DNA of 64,000 nucleotides from CBDAPI01 sp964565865 (lineage in GTDB: Bacteria; Acidobacteriota; UBA6911; RPQK01; CBDAPI01): NCBI GenBank assembly GCA_964565865.1, contig CAZMGM010000008.1:1-64000 (forward strand), read 5' to 3'. Both the position numbers and the translations under genes were made by a program. The notes under the pieces are model-generated. The model saw only the letters and a program-made list of their open reading frames with translations, had not been told where the DNA came from and searched no databases. Below are positions 17,437-26,374 of the stretch, piece after piece. The number at the start of each line of letters is the position of its first letter. Within the stretch, counting starts at the first letter, position 1.

Positions 17437-17682
17437 CTAGACCCTGCCGAGCTCAATGGGTAAGTGGCGGCCCCCCCACGTTCCCAGAAGCCCATCTAAG
17501 GCTCCGCCACAACGGGTACCGTACTCCAGACAGCAACCGTCCAGAGTTAGGGTCCACTTTCCCAGGACGTACCAATTCCACTCTATCAGAACATCCCCGC
17601 AGCCGTGGCAGTAAGTGCTTTGCCCCTCCTGATCCGAGACATTGCCCGTATAACAGTAGCGAACCCCGTTGATCTCCGCAAC
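17437..17682 (-). pseudogene. C-terminal stub of AmmeMemoRadiSam radical SAM protein (AmrS)
   Basis: An 81-codon frame without a start codon encodes the tail typical of AmrS proteins: GVRYCYTGNV, a two-cysteine knuckle TYCHGCGDVLIE, WYVLGKW, a second cysteine pair, and LLGTWGGRHLPIEL. The radical SAM domain (CxxxCxxC) and the other ~250 residues are absent. It is bounded upstream by TGA at 17683-17685, although the same frame stays open for about 90 codons beyond that. A decayed fragment. Confidence 0.65.
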
Positions 17683-17843
17683 TCAGGGGACACAGCCGGT
17701 CCCAGGGACTAGGTCGTCGGATACAGATCCTTTGTCTTCAATCAAGGCCGGGGGGAAAGGTAGCCCGTCTGCCAATGCAAAGGGACGCCCGTGCCGTGCC
17801 TCGGGGGTCCCGTCAGGCACGAAAAAGGATGTTCCTTCTTTGC

Positions 17844-18133
17844 TTAGGTTCGCTGGTTGGCACGCTCTGAAGACGAAGAATTCGCCTGAGTCGGAAGTCC
17901 GGAAGGTCTGGAATAGCCAAAAAGAATGCGGTCCATCCGTTCCGAAATCTCCTCTAGACGCTGGCGGTTTACGCCTCTAACCTCTGCCGATTCCCATCCA
18001 CGGCAACCAATCTCCTGGAGTGCTGTGACTACTGCCGACCAGTCGCAGTCACCCTCTCCCAGGGGTCCCTGGAAGCCGGCGAAGGGACCTTTCCGATCCT
18101 CTTTTCCCGGCTGTACTCCTTAATGTCGAGCCG
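17844..18133 (-). pseudogene. sugar phosphate isomerase/epimerase C-terminal remnant, frameshifted
   Basis: The minus strand begins with RLDIKEYSREKR in one frame and, after a shift near 18090 at GGAAAGG, continues as PFAGFQGPLGEGDCDW and then GWESAEVRG...RMDRIL in another. Together these are the last ~75 residues of an AP-endonuclease-type TIM-barrel sugar isomerase (metal-binding HIKD/EGD region and C-terminal helix). The N-terminal two thirds are gone. Not functional. Confidence 0.65.
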
Positions 18134-18241
18134 AGAACACGTTTACTATCGTGTGCGGTTCTAAACTTGTGGAAAAGTTGCGTAACATGTGCTCGGCGCA
18201 GCAAAATCGACAATCCGGCAGGTTTCTACTAGGCTAAGCCG

Positions 18242-18946
18242 ATGTGTTCGGTTTCTCAACACGCAACAGCCCTTAGGCTTCTGGGGCTTTGCCTAATCCC
18301 CCTGTTGGCTTGTGGTGTCCAGGAATCCCGTGGAGGACCGGCTCGGGAAACGCGGATCGCGGAGGACGGGTTTGCAGCCATCTTCGATGGCCAGACCCTG
18401 AAGGGCTGGAGACGACATAATGGCCTGCCTGAAGACAATATTGGGGGCCGCTGGCAGGTTATCAATAGCGCGATTGAAGGTGACCAGGATCCGCCCGGGC
18501 GGGGCGGGCTTTTCATCACAACCAATAAGTATCGTGACTTCCTTCTCCGGCTGGAGGTCCACATTGATCACCCGGTCGACAGCGGCATTTTCCTGCGTGT
18601 TGGGGAATCCGGGAAGCGACGGCTGGTCACTCTGGATAACCGCGAGGGAGGTTCTATCGGGTCCATATATTTACCCTGGACTCAGGGCATGGTAAAGAAA
18701 AATCCTGATGGGGACCGGTATTTCGAATCGAGTCAATGGCACGATGTGGAGATTTATATCGAGGGTGAACCGGCCCGTATCCGATTTTACCTCAATGGAC
18801 AGCTGGTCACCGATTTCCAGCATTCAGAAGAGACCACCCGAGGGAACCCGACCGAAGGCTACATCGCTCTGCAGGTGCACCCAGGAGGAGACTGGATCGA
18901 GGGGAATAAAGCCCGCTTCAGGAATATTCGGGTAAAGGAATTGTGA
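18242..18946 (+). CDS. DUF1080 lipoprotein (3-keto-disaccharide hydrolase domain)
   Basis: A 234-residue lipoprotein: hydrophobic signal with lipobox LLAC (residues ~21-24) predicts lipidation and an outer-surface or periplasmic location. The rest is one DUF1080/3-keto-disaccharide hydrolase domain, a concanavalin-like beta-sandwich, recognised by FDGQTLKGW, DSGIFLRVG, the WHDVEIYIEG strand and the closing FRNIRVKEL. Relatives hydrolyse 3-keto-glycosides or bind glycans. Stands alone on the plus strand. Confidence 0.85.
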   Translation: MCSVSQHATALRLLGLCLIPLLACGVQESRGGPARETRIAEDGFAAIFDGQTLKGWRRHNGLPEDNIGGRWQVINSAIEGDQDPPGRGGLFITTNKYRDFLLRLEVHIDHPVDSGIFLRVGESGKRRLVTLDNREGGSIGSIYLPWTQGMVKKNPDGDRYFESSQWHDVEIYIEGEPARIRFYLNGQLVTDFQHSEETTRGNPTEGYIALQVHPGGDWIEGNKARFRNIRVKEL

Positions 18947-19020
18947 GGCGAAGGGTTGCGTATCGAGAGTTAACAGTTATTCCGTGTCTGGTGAACAAAC
19001 GTTGAACCTGTAACCTCCAA

Positions 19021-19527
19021 CTAAGAATCAGCCAGCAACTTCTTGTAGGCGGCCACCGCCAATTCGTCGCAGCGCTCGTTTTCGGGGTGCCCCATGTGAC
19101 CCCGCACCCGTTCTAGAACGATCGAATGAATCTGGTCAAGCTGGTCCAGTTCCTGCCACAGGCTGAGGTTCTTGACCGGCTTGTAGCCGCTCGATGTCTT
19201 GCGGCGCCAATGGTTGTTCTTCCAGCGGTGCATCCACTCCGATATCCCCTTCTCGACGTAGGAGCTGTCGGTCACAACGTTGACCGCAGTTGGTCGTTTG
19301 AGTGCCTGTAGTCCTCTAATTACTGCCGTCAGTTCCATCTGGTTGTTGGTGGTTTCCAGTTGCGAGCCCCATTTTTCCCTGGATTTTCCGGTCTGGCGAT
19401 GGCGAAGAATGTAGGCCCAACCTCCGGGTCCAGGATTGCCGCTGCAGGCACCGTCCGTAAAGAGAACAACTTCGGGTCGAGGCCTGGGACGAGAAGGAAA
19501 GAGTTCTCGGAGTTCTTGATCTCCCAC
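19021..19527 (-). CDS. rnhA: ribonuclease HI
   Basis: A 168-residue endonuclease that removes RNA from RNA/DNA hybrids. The catalytic set is visible: Asp in LFTDGACSGNPG, Glu in NNQMELTAVIRGL, Asp in VTDSSYV, and the His/Asp end in GHMGHPENERCDELA. A ~15-residue N-terminal extension precedes the first strand. It starts with GTG overlapping the fabI stop by one base (TAGTG), so translation is coupled. Confidence 0.95.
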   Translation of the reverse strand: MGDQELRELFPSRPRPRPEVVLFTDGACSGNPGPGGWAYILRHRQTGKSREKWGSQLETTNNQMELTAVIRGLQALKRPTAVNVVTDSSYVEKGISEWMHRWKNNHWRRKTSSGYKPVKNLSLWQELDQLDQIHSIVLERVRGHMGHPENERCDELAVAAYKKLLADS

Positions 19528-20327
19528 TACTCTTCTGCGTCCGGATCGAGCATCATTCCCATCGCGTGGTAGCCTGCGTCCACATAGATGGTTTCTCCGG
19601 TGATCCCGCTACCGAGTTCGTCGCTGATCAGGGCCAGAGCCAGGCCGCCCACTTCCCCGTGGTCGATGTTCCGCCGCAGCATCGCCACCGAACTGGCCCT
19701 GGAAGCCGTAGTCCCGAATCCTGGAATACTGCGGGCGGCAATGGTCCGCAACGGGCCAGCGCTGATCGCGTTCACGCGGATTCCCCTGGCCCCCAGCTCG
19801 AAGGCCAGGAAGCGGGCAGAAGCTTCCAGCGCTGCCTTGGCGATTCCCATCATGTTGTAGCCAGGAACCACGCGCTCGGCTGCCAGGAAAGACAGAGTGA
19901 CGATGCTTCCGCCCTGGGTCATGAGTTTCCCGGCCCGTCGACCGATCGCGACCAGTGAGTAAGCCGACACGTCCATGGTCTGTGTCCAGTCCTCCCGGGA
20001 GACACTCGAGAATGGTTGCAGAAAGGTCCTTTTTGGAGCAAAGGCAACCGAGTGGACGACGAAATCCAGTGAATCCATTTCCTGGCGGGCTTTTTCGAAA
20101 ACGTTGTCGAGCTGTGCATCATCTGTCACATCGCAGTCGACCAACAGCGGATCGATGAAGTCCGAGGTCAGTTTTGACAGAGTTCCGCGCAAGCGATCTC
20201 CCTGGTAGCTGAAGAGCATTCGGGCGCCTGCCCGGTTGAGCTTCTCGGCGATTGCCCAGGCGATCGATCGGCGATTGGCGACTCCAAACACGATGCCGCT
20301 TTTACCCGACAGGTCCACACTGAACAT
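19527..20327 (-). CDS. fabI: enoyl-[ACP] reductase (NADH), FabI type
   Basis: A 266-residue short-chain-dehydrogenase-like enzyme for the last step of fatty acid elongation. Nucleotide-binding GVANRRSIAWAIA and the catalytic YNMMGIAK (Tyr-x6-Lys) match FabI. The first active-site tyrosine position (normally SYLGAERV) reads SFLAAERV, i.e. Phe for Tyr, which could alter inhibitor binding. The C-terminus DAGYHAMGM is typical. Confidence 0.95.
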   Translation of the reverse strand: MFSVDLSGKSGIVFGVANRRSIAWAIAEKLNRAGARMLFSYQGDRLRGTLSKLTSDFIDPLLVDCDVTDDAQLDNVFEKARQEMDSLDFVVHSVAFAPKRTFLQPFSSVSREDWTQTMDVSAYSLVAIGRRAGKLMTQGGSIVTLSFLAAERVVPGYNMMGIAKAALEASARFLAFELGARGIRVNAISAGPLRTIAARSIPGFGTTASRASSVAMLRRNIDHGEVGGLALALISDELGSGITGETIYVDAGYHAMGMMLDPDAEE

Positions 20328-20357
20328 AGATTAGGTCTCCTTTTTGAAAGTGAATCA

Positions 20358-20858
20358 TTACCTTGAGTTCTCCGCTGCGGGCGCAAGCCCCGTCTGATAG
20401 AATTCCGTGCCGGTTTCCTTCTTCGCCTCTGCCACGATGCGGGCAACATCCGACAACAGAGTTTTGGCATCGTATACGATCTCATCGTTAATGGTGTAAC
20501 GTACACCGCCCATGCGGACTGGCCGGTTTGCTTCGTCCAATTGGATGGCCCCCGTGCCGTGCAGCGCCTTCAGGTTCTCCAGCGGATTCTCCGCCACCAC
20601 AACCAGATCGGCCACTTTGCCCGGAACTCCCACACTGCGCAACGCTTCGATCCGGTTTTCCTTGATCACGATATCGACATGACCGAAGGGAAGAGAGCCG
20701 GTTCCGTCGATCAGGTTGCCCCCTCGTAAGGCCAGGCCGGGGTGGGAGTCACTTCCTTCCTGGAGATCCAGAGCTTCCGCAATCGATCCGGGATTTTCAC
20801 CCTGCTGACCGGGCGGCAGGGAGGCCGTGATGAGAATGAGAAAACAGATCCAAACCAT
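20358..20858 (-). pseudogene. imidazolonepropionase-like amidohydrolase remnant, internal deletion
   Basis: A 166-residue frame: signal peptide, then the N-terminal beta-sandwich strand of a secreted amidohydrolase (LRGGNLIDGTGSLPFGHVDI, IKENRIEAL). It then passes straight into its C-terminal part (GKVADLVVVAENPLENLKAL, then RYTINDEIVYD). The catalytic TIM barrel of about 300 residues, including all metal-binding His residues, is missing but the frame is preserved. Inactive as a hydrolase. Same architecture of loss as the CE15 remnant. Confidence 0.7.
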
Positions 20859-21083
20859 TGGGGAATTACTCTTTCAGACAACGGACGGTATGTAAACCCG
20901 GTTAATTTATAAATTATCTGCTGCAGCGTTAGTTACGCGCCCTCAGCCTCCTCGACGTACTACACGAATACGCTTGTGGGAGTATCAGTCACCAGCCTTG
21001 TCAGAACGCTTTTTCCTCCGCTTCGCTACGAACAAAAACTCCTGAATAATCCAGGTAAAGATTTTCCCGTCCACTGGCCGTTG

Positions 21084-22502
21084 TTACCGGGGAGACGTGT
21101 TCTTGCTCAGCAATTCATTGAAACGGGGTTGGTAACGGACGGGATCCAGGTCTGAGGTCACATTGAGAAGCTCCTTCTCGATGAGGGGTAGGTATTTGTC
21201 CCGGTCGAGATCCAGGGCCCGGGCAAAATGGTGAATCGACTCATCCACCCGACTGCTCTTGGCATAGAGAAGACCCAGCTGAAAGTGAAGTCGGGCGGTG
21301 TCCAGACCGTTTGCGAGGGCTTTCTCGTGGTACTGAAGCGCCAAGGGCTCCTCCCTCAGCCTTTCGTGGACGATTCCCAGGAAGAAAGAAGCCTGCGCCG
21401 AGTCCGGCTCGGCTTTGAGAGCCTTTTCGAGAGTGATTCGCGCTGTTTGGGGAGGTCCGCTATTAGCCTGAGCAATGCCCAGCCCCAGAAGCGTGTCAAA
21501 GTCATTGGACCCAAGCTCCACCGCTTTCTGGTAGACACGACAAGCTTCCAGGCTGCGATTTGCCCCACTAAAGAGATCACCTAGGCTGGTCCAGATCTCG
21601 GGGTTATGCGGGTCCTTGAGCGCGGCGCGGCGAAAGTACAGCTCAGCAATCACCACACTTTCATCCTGCTCGGCGATGGCCCCCAGGTTGAAGAGGGTCG
21701 CTGCTGAGTCCCCGGCCTGCAGGAAGAGAACCTCTGCTTCATCGAAACGATTCAGACGGAGTAGCCCATAGGCAAGATTCTCGTTCAGTACCGGGTCTGC
21801 GACACCGAGCGCCCTAGCCTTTTCGAGATAGGTTAGACCCTCTTCGAATTGTTCACGGAGGATCAGGTTTTGACCGAACAGGAAGTTTATCTTGGGGTCT
21901 TCTGGAAAGTAATTCAGGAAGCGTTTGAAATGTGGGCCTGCAGACTCGGGATCCCCGGCTTGATCGAAGGCCAACGCGAGGTCTAGAGAGAGGCCTGGAG
22001 GTTCCGGATTGAGCTCGAGCGCCTTTTGGAAATCGGCAATGGCCGCGGCCATCTGGCCCAACCGATAGTTGAGTCTGCCCGAATTCTGCCAGGTCAAGAA
22101 CGTATCCGGGGCTAGGCGCTTGAGCCGATCGGTGTCGGCCGCGGCTGAGCTCAGATCATTCCTGCGCATATAGACCTCCACTCTCAACGAATAGGCGGGG
22201 CCATTATCCGGCTCGATCCGGATCAGCCGGTCGAGAACCGCGAGAGCCCCGGTTAGCTTCTCCTGACGAAGGTATATGAGAGCTAGATTGAAAAGGGCCG
22301 CAACGAACTCGGGCTCGATCGCGAGAGCCTTTTCAAAAAAGTGAGCCTGCTGCTCGGAGTATGCCTGGGAGGTTCCGATCAGGCCTTCTCCCTTCTTGAA
22401 CCAGGAAACCGCTTCGGGAGCCATCGGGGTGGCCTGAGGTTGGAGGAACAAAAGGAACAACAAGAGGAATGACATTCTGCACCCGTGCCGAGATTCTATC
22501 AC
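21084..22502 (-). CDS. secreted TPR-repeat protein
   Basis: A 472-residue protein with an N-terminal signal segment (residues ~9-25, FLLLFLLFLQPQ) and then tandem tetratricopeptide repeats over nearly the whole length (consensus W..lG.....g....A...y.kAl.l.P). The repeats form a superhelical scaffold, likely periplasmic, for protein-protein contacts. No enzymatic motif is seen. Stands alone; a short GGTTACCGG-rich repeat lies upstream (22527-22577). Confidence 0.85.
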   Translation of the reverse strand: MIESRHGCRMSFLLLFLLFLQPQATPMAPEAVSWFKKGEGLIGTSQAYSEQQAHFFEKALAIEPEFVAALFNLALIYLRQEKLTGALAVLDRLIRIEPDNGPAYSLRVEVYMRRNDLSSAAADTDRLKRLAPDTFLTWQNSGRLNYRLGQMAAAIADFQKALELNPEPPGLSLDLALAFDQAGDPESAGPHFKRFLNYFPEDPKINFLFGQNLILREQFEEGLTYLEKARALGVADPVLNENLAYGLLRLNRFDEAEVLFLQAGDSAATLFNLGAIAEQDESVVIAELYFRRAALKDPHNPEIWTSLGDLFSGANRSLEACRVYQKAVELGSNDFDTLLGLGIAQANSGPPQTARITLEKALKAEPDSAQASFFLGIVHERLREEPLALQYHEKALANGLDTARLHFQLGLLYAKSSRVDESIHHFARALDLDRDKYLPLIEKELLNVTSDLDPVRYQPRFNELLSKNTSPR

Positions 22503-22599
22503 CGGAGCGCGCGGCCCGGTCGCTATCCGGTTATTGGTTTCTGGGTACTGGTTACCGGCTTCCGGTTACCGGTTTCTCACTTTGGAGCTGGATATGGAA

Positions 22600-23550
22600 T
22601 CAGGAAGGTGGGCTGAGCGAATCTACTGAGAAGCGCTTGAAATCTGTCAGTTCTTCGAACTCCCGATAGCGAAGGATAACCTCGGCGAAAGTCAAGTCGC
22701 GCAGGCGATCGAGCGAGAATCTTTCCACGTTGAAACTGGCGAGTACAGCTCCGAAGACCACGGCCTGGCGCATGGCCTCCCGGTCGGCACGGCCGGTGCC
22801 GGCCAAATATCCCATGAAGCCGCCGGCAAAGGAGTCACCTGCGCCAGTTGGATCGCGAACCTCTTCCAGAGGATAGGCCGGAATTCCGAATACCGAAAGC
22901 CCTTCTGCGTCTCTCTGGTAGAGTGCCGCTCCATATTCTCCAAGCTTCACGACCAGGGTGTGGGGACCCCAATCTAGGATTTTTCGGGCGGCGCCCGGGA
23001 GGCTTGGTTCTCCCGACAATTGACGCGATTCGGCATCATTGATAATGAGCAGGTCGACGCCCTTCAACGTTGCCAGTAGAGCCTCGAAAGACCCGTCGAT
23101 CCAGAAGTTCATCGTGTCGCAGGCCACCAAATGGGGGCGGGTCACCTGAGACAGTACGGCCCGCTGCAGCACGGGATCAATATTGCCCAGGAAAACGTAC
23201 TCGTTATTCCGGTAATCCTCCGGAATAGTGGGACTGAAGTCAGACAAGACATTGAGATTGGTTTCCAGCGTTCGTGCGACGTTCATGTCCTCGCCGTATT
23301 CCCCGCTCCAGCGAAAGGTCGCTCCCTGTTGATGTTTTAGGCCCGCCAGATCGATCCCCCTCGACTCCAAAAAGACCAGGTCCTCTTTTTTGAAATCCAG
23401 GCCGACACAGGCTACCAGAAACACCTTGGTGAAGAAGCTAGCCGCCACACTGAAGTAGGTCGCGGACCCTCCCAGGATCTCTTCAGCTGCTCCGAAAGGT
23501 GTTCTTACGGAGTCGTAGGCGATGGATCCGACTGCCAGTATCGACGGCAT
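22600..23550 (-). CDS. PfkB-family sugar or nucleoside kinase
   Basis: A 316-residue ribokinase-fold kinase. It has the N-terminal GGSATYFSVAA sugar-binding motif and the C-terminal catalytic DPTGAGDSFAGGF with the base Asp. It follows mtnP by 33 bases, so the pair probably acts together in salvage of the methylthio- or adenosine-derived sugar. In many bacteria such kinases next to MtnP are adenosine- or methylthioribose-like, but the substrate here is not certain. Confidence 0.85.
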   Translation of the reverse strand: MPSILAVGSIAYDSVRTPFGAAEEILGGSATYFSVAASFFTKVFLVACVGLDFKKEDLVFLESRGIDLAGLKHQQGATFRWSGEYGEDMNVARTLETNLNVLSDFSPTIPEDYRNNEYVFLGNIDPVLQRAVLSQVTRPHLVACDTMNFWIDGSFEALLATLKGVDLLIINDAESRQLSGEPSLPGAARKILDWGPHTLVVKLGEYGAALYQRDAEGLSVFGIPAYPLEEVRDPTGAGDSFAGGFMGYLAGTGRADREAMRQAVVFGAVLASFNVERFSLDRLRDLTFAEVILRYREFEELTDFKRFSVDSLSPPS

Positions 23551-23583
23551 GCAACTTTCCTGAGTTAAGGACTGGGTCCACGG

Positions 23584-24459
23584 TCAATCGAGGTACTTGG
23601 CCACAATAGGAGCTAGATCTCGTCGGGTCTTTTCGGGTATGGCATCAGGGGAAGTAATGATTGCGTTCTCCAGAGCACGCTGGCACCTGCAGGTCAATCC
23701 AGGGGGAAGTTCTTTGACGGCCTGTCGAATTAAACGCCTGGCATTTTCGCTATTGCTCCGCAGGTAGTTGATCAATATCTCGACCGTCACATCGTCTTCT
23801 TCTTCGTGCCAGCAGTCATAGTCGGTCACCATGGCTATGGTGGCGTAGCAGATCTCGGCCTCCCTGGCCAGCTTAGCCTCCTGCAGGTTGGTCATACCGA
23901 TCAGCTCAGCGCCCCAGCTGCGATACAGATGGGACTCGGCCCGGGTGGAAAAAGCGGGGCCCTCCATGCACACGTAGGTGCCGCCTCTCTTAATCGGGAA
24001 CTCAAGGCTTCCGGCGGCCTGCTCGATGACTCCCGCGAGAGTGCTGCACAATGGATCGGCAAAGCCGATGTGTGCCGCGATGCCGTTTCCGAAGAAGGTG
24101 GCAACTCTCAGTCGAGTGCGGTCAATAAACTGGTCCGGCAGGACGAAATCCATGGGGGCGTGCTCGTGCTTAAGGGAGCCAACGGCGCTGGCTGAGAGAA
24201 GGTAGCGGACACCCAGCTTCTTGAATCCAAAAATGTTTGCTCGGAAATTCAGTTCCGTGGGGAGGATGGAATGGCCCCGCCCGTGGCGGGCCAGAAAGGC
24301 CACGCTGCGGCCTTCCAGAGTTCCCGTTAGGTAACGATCGCTGGGAGCCCCGAAGGGAGTGTCAATGTCCTCTTCTCCCACGTTTTCGAGGCCGGACATT
24401 TCGTAAAGACCGCTGCCTCCAATGATTCCTATCTCCACTCCGTGCATGTTCAAGCCCAC
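23584..24459 (-). CDS. mtnP: S-methyl-5'-thioadenosine phosphorylase
   Basis: A 291-residue PNP-family enzyme that phosphorolyses methylthioadenosine (from polyamine and autoinducer synthesis) to adenine and methylthioribose-1-phosphate. Signatures are GIIGGSGLYEM, phosphate-binding RHGRGH, the family motif YVCMEGPAFSTRAES and GMTNLQEAKLAREAEI. A shorter start at MHGVEIG (24447) is possible. It forms a unit with the PfkB kinase. Confidence 0.92.
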   Translation of the reverse strand: MGLNMHGVEIGIIGGSGLYEMSGLENVGEEDIDTPFGAPSDRYLTGTLEGRSVAFLARHGRGHSILPTELNFRANIFGFKKLGVRYLLSASAVGSLKHEHAPMDFVLPDQFIDRTRLRVATFFGNGIAAHIGFADPLCSTLAGVIEQAAGSLEFPIKRGGTYVCMEGPAFSTRAESHLYRSWGAELIGMTNLQEAKLAREAEICYATIAMVTDYDCWHEEEDDVTVEILINYLRSNSENARRLIRQAVKELPPGLTCRCQRALENAIITSPDAIPEKTRRDLAPIVAKYLD

Positions 24460-24534
24460 CTACTGCTGAAATCCTGTTTTCGTAAGTCCAGGGGCGAGGC
24501 CGTACCTTATACCCTGCACCTCCCTCGATCAAGT

Positions 24535-24969
24535 TTACGAACCGGCAGCTCGTTGGCTGCCAGGTGGTCCTTCAGCCGACTCGGTCAGTTCGATCAAGAC
24601 GCCACCTGTGGAAGCGGGATGAACAAAAGCGATGAGTCGGCCCTCGGCACCAACCCTCGGTTTCTCATCGATGAGGCGGATCCGAGCTGCCTTTAGCTCT
24701 TCCAGCCGGGTCGCCAGGTCCTCTACTTCCAGCGAAACGTGATGAATCCCACCACCTCGCCCGGCCAGAAATCGGGAAATGGGGGAGTCGGGTTCGACCG
24801 GCTCAATGAATTCAAGGGCAGAGTCCCCGATTCTCATGACTGCGACCTTCACGTTCTGATCAGAGACGACCTCCTGATGGTCCACTTGTAGCCCCAGTCT
24901 GCGGTAGAAGCTGGAGGTTTTCGAAATGGAATCGGTCGCGATGGCCACGTGGGCAATTCTCTTAATCAT
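24535..24969 (-). CDS. mce: methylmalonyl-CoA epimerase
   Basis: A 144-residue vicinal-oxygen-chelate enzyme interconverting R and S methylmalonyl-CoA. Start placed at MIKRIAHVAI (24969). Metal ligands are seen in AHVAIA, GGIHHVSLEV and GVLIELTE. It overlaps the end of meaB by 8 bases, so the two are co-translated. The mutase itself (mutA/mutB) is not in this window. Confidence 0.92.
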   Translation of the reverse strand: MIKRIAHVAIATDSISKTSSFYRRLGLQVDHQEVVSDQNVKVAVMRIGDSALEFIEPVEPDSPISRFLAGRGGGIHHVSLEVEDLATRLEELKAARIRLIDEKPRVGAEGRLIAFVHPASTGGVLIELTESAEGPPGSQRAAGS

Positions 24970-25972
24970 TGAGGTTTTCCTTGTCGAGCCCGGCAAGCAT
25001 ATGGGTGACGACTGTGTAGGGATCGGTTTCGCGCTCCCGTAGCTTCAAGGCCAGGGATTCCAGTTTGGAATCGCTCCATTGTGAGTAGATCAGCTCTTCG
25101 AGTCGGGTTTTGAGCAGCTCCCTGAGGCGGTGCTTGTGAACCGCGAGTTGGGACTTCGGGTCGCTCTGCTTTTTGCACCAATCCCGGTAGTTGGCGATTT
25201 GCGTCACAAGATTCTCGATGCCTTCCCCCTGGTTGGCAATGGTCTTGATCAGGCAGAGGGGGTAGTCCGTGGTTGCTGCCGCCAGCTCCAGCATGGCCAG
25301 GATATCCCTTTCACTTTGGTCGGCGCCAGCCAGATCAGCCTTATTGAGAACGAACAGGTCTGCAATTTCCATGAGTCCTGCTTTGATGGTCTGAACGTCG
25401 TCCCCCAGACCCGGGGCCAGGACGACCAGCACCATGTGGGCTGAGTAAACTACCTCCACTTCGTCCTGTCCCACCCCCACCGTTTCAAGCAGTATGTAGT
25501 CAAATCCAGCGGCATCAAGGACGACCAGGGCCTCCTGTACAGCGGGGGCCAAGCCACCCAGCTTTCCCCTGGTTGCCATACTCCGGATGAAAACGCCGGC
25601 GTCGGTAGAGTGACGTTGCATACGGATCCGATCGCCTAGGACGGCACCTCCGCTGAAGGGCGAAGTAGGGTCAACGGCCACAATGGCGACTCTGTGGCCC
25701 CGGGAACGAAGTTGTCCGGTCAAGCCGTCCACCACCGAGCTTTTCCCGACCCCGGGACTCCCAGTGATGCCAACAACAAAAGCGTTCCCCGTATTTGGAT
25801 AGAGTGCCCGTAGGAGTTGCAGGGATTCCTCCGACCAAGAGCCAGCCTCCAGCTTCGAAATCGATTTAGCGACGGCACGGAGGTCACCTTCCAAAATGTC
25901 CTGAACTTCCTGCTCAAGGTTTGCCAACGTGGCGATATTATGTGCCAAACTCCCGGCGTTCCAAAGCTGCAT
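24962..25972 (-). CDS. meaB: MeaB/ArgK-type G3E GTPase
   Basis: A 336-residue GTPase chaperone that protects and loads cobalamin into methylmalonyl-CoA mutase. The P-loop GITGSPGVGKSS, VAVDPTSPFSGGAVLGDR and the ETVGVGQDEVEV switch and NKAD motifs are present. The open frame continues 55 codons further upstream, but that extension (through FTTDWD) is encoded by the end of an inverted-repeat element at 25977-26163. The start at MQLWNAG (25972) is therefore chosen. Confidence 0.9.
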   Translation of the reverse strand: MQLWNAGSLAHNIATLANLEQEVQDILEGDLRAVAKSISKLEAGSWSEESLQLLRALYPNTGNAFVVGITGSPGVGKSSVVDGLTGQLRSRGHRVAIVAVDPTSPFSGGAVLGDRIRMQRHSTDAGVFIRSMATRGKLGGLAPAVQEALVVLDAAGFDYILLETVGVGQDEVEVVYSAHMVLVVLAPGLGDDVQTIKAGLMEIADLFVLNKADLAGADQSERDILAMLELAAATTDYPLCLIKTIANQGEGIENLVTQIANYRDWCKKQSDPKSQLAVHKHRLRELLKTRLEELIYSQWSDSKLESLALKLRERETDPYTVVTHMLAGLDKENLND

Positions 25973-25976
25973 GTCC

Positions 25977-26163
25977 CAGTCCGTGGTGAAAGTTCTACGG
26001 ACTGCCAGCTTAGATCCCTGGGAACGAACCATCCGGCGCAAGAAAATGTCTAAGAAAGCATCATTTCGACCGTTAACAAAGTGAGGGCTGGATGGGATCA
26101 ACCACAGAGCCGGAGACGGACTGGATCCGGGATGCACTGACTCAAGTTCCGGACGGGCGCTAG
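25977..26163. mobile_element. CTAGCAG-end element (MITE-like), full-length diverged copy
   Basis: On the minus strand it opens with CTAGCGCCCGTCCGGAAC and closes with GAACTTTCACCACGGACTG, five bases before the meaB start codon. Size (~187 bp) and internal blocks (CGAAATGATGC, GTTCGTTCCCAGGG) parallel the copies at 44854-45025 and 61888-62084. It encodes no protein. Its end creates a spurious N-terminal extension of meaB. Confidence 0.55.
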
Positions 26164-26374
26164 CTCGTTTCCAGTCGCTCTGTCAGGATTGGCTTTTTTG
26201 GAATGGAATCAAGAGAGTATGAGCAAGAACAGTAAGGCGTAAACCTGCCGTTCCCAACGGTGAAGTGGTGCTGTGCGTTCCGTCCCTGCCCTTCGGACAG
26301 AGCAGCTCTACCCGGTCCCAGGAACATGCTGGAGGTCTTGACGAAGCCCCCGGGACAGTGGGAAGCTGAGCGAG

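Noticed and set aside
17683..17685. TGA before the AmrS stub as a second selenocysteine codon
   Set aside because: The surrounding frames are decayed and truncated, the family has no Cys or Sec expected at this point, and I found no convincing hairpin.
22520..22580. A CRISPR-like array of GGTTACCGG units
   Set aside because: Units are of unequal spacing, have no unique spacers, and resemble the dispersed intergenic repeat; no cas genes are near.
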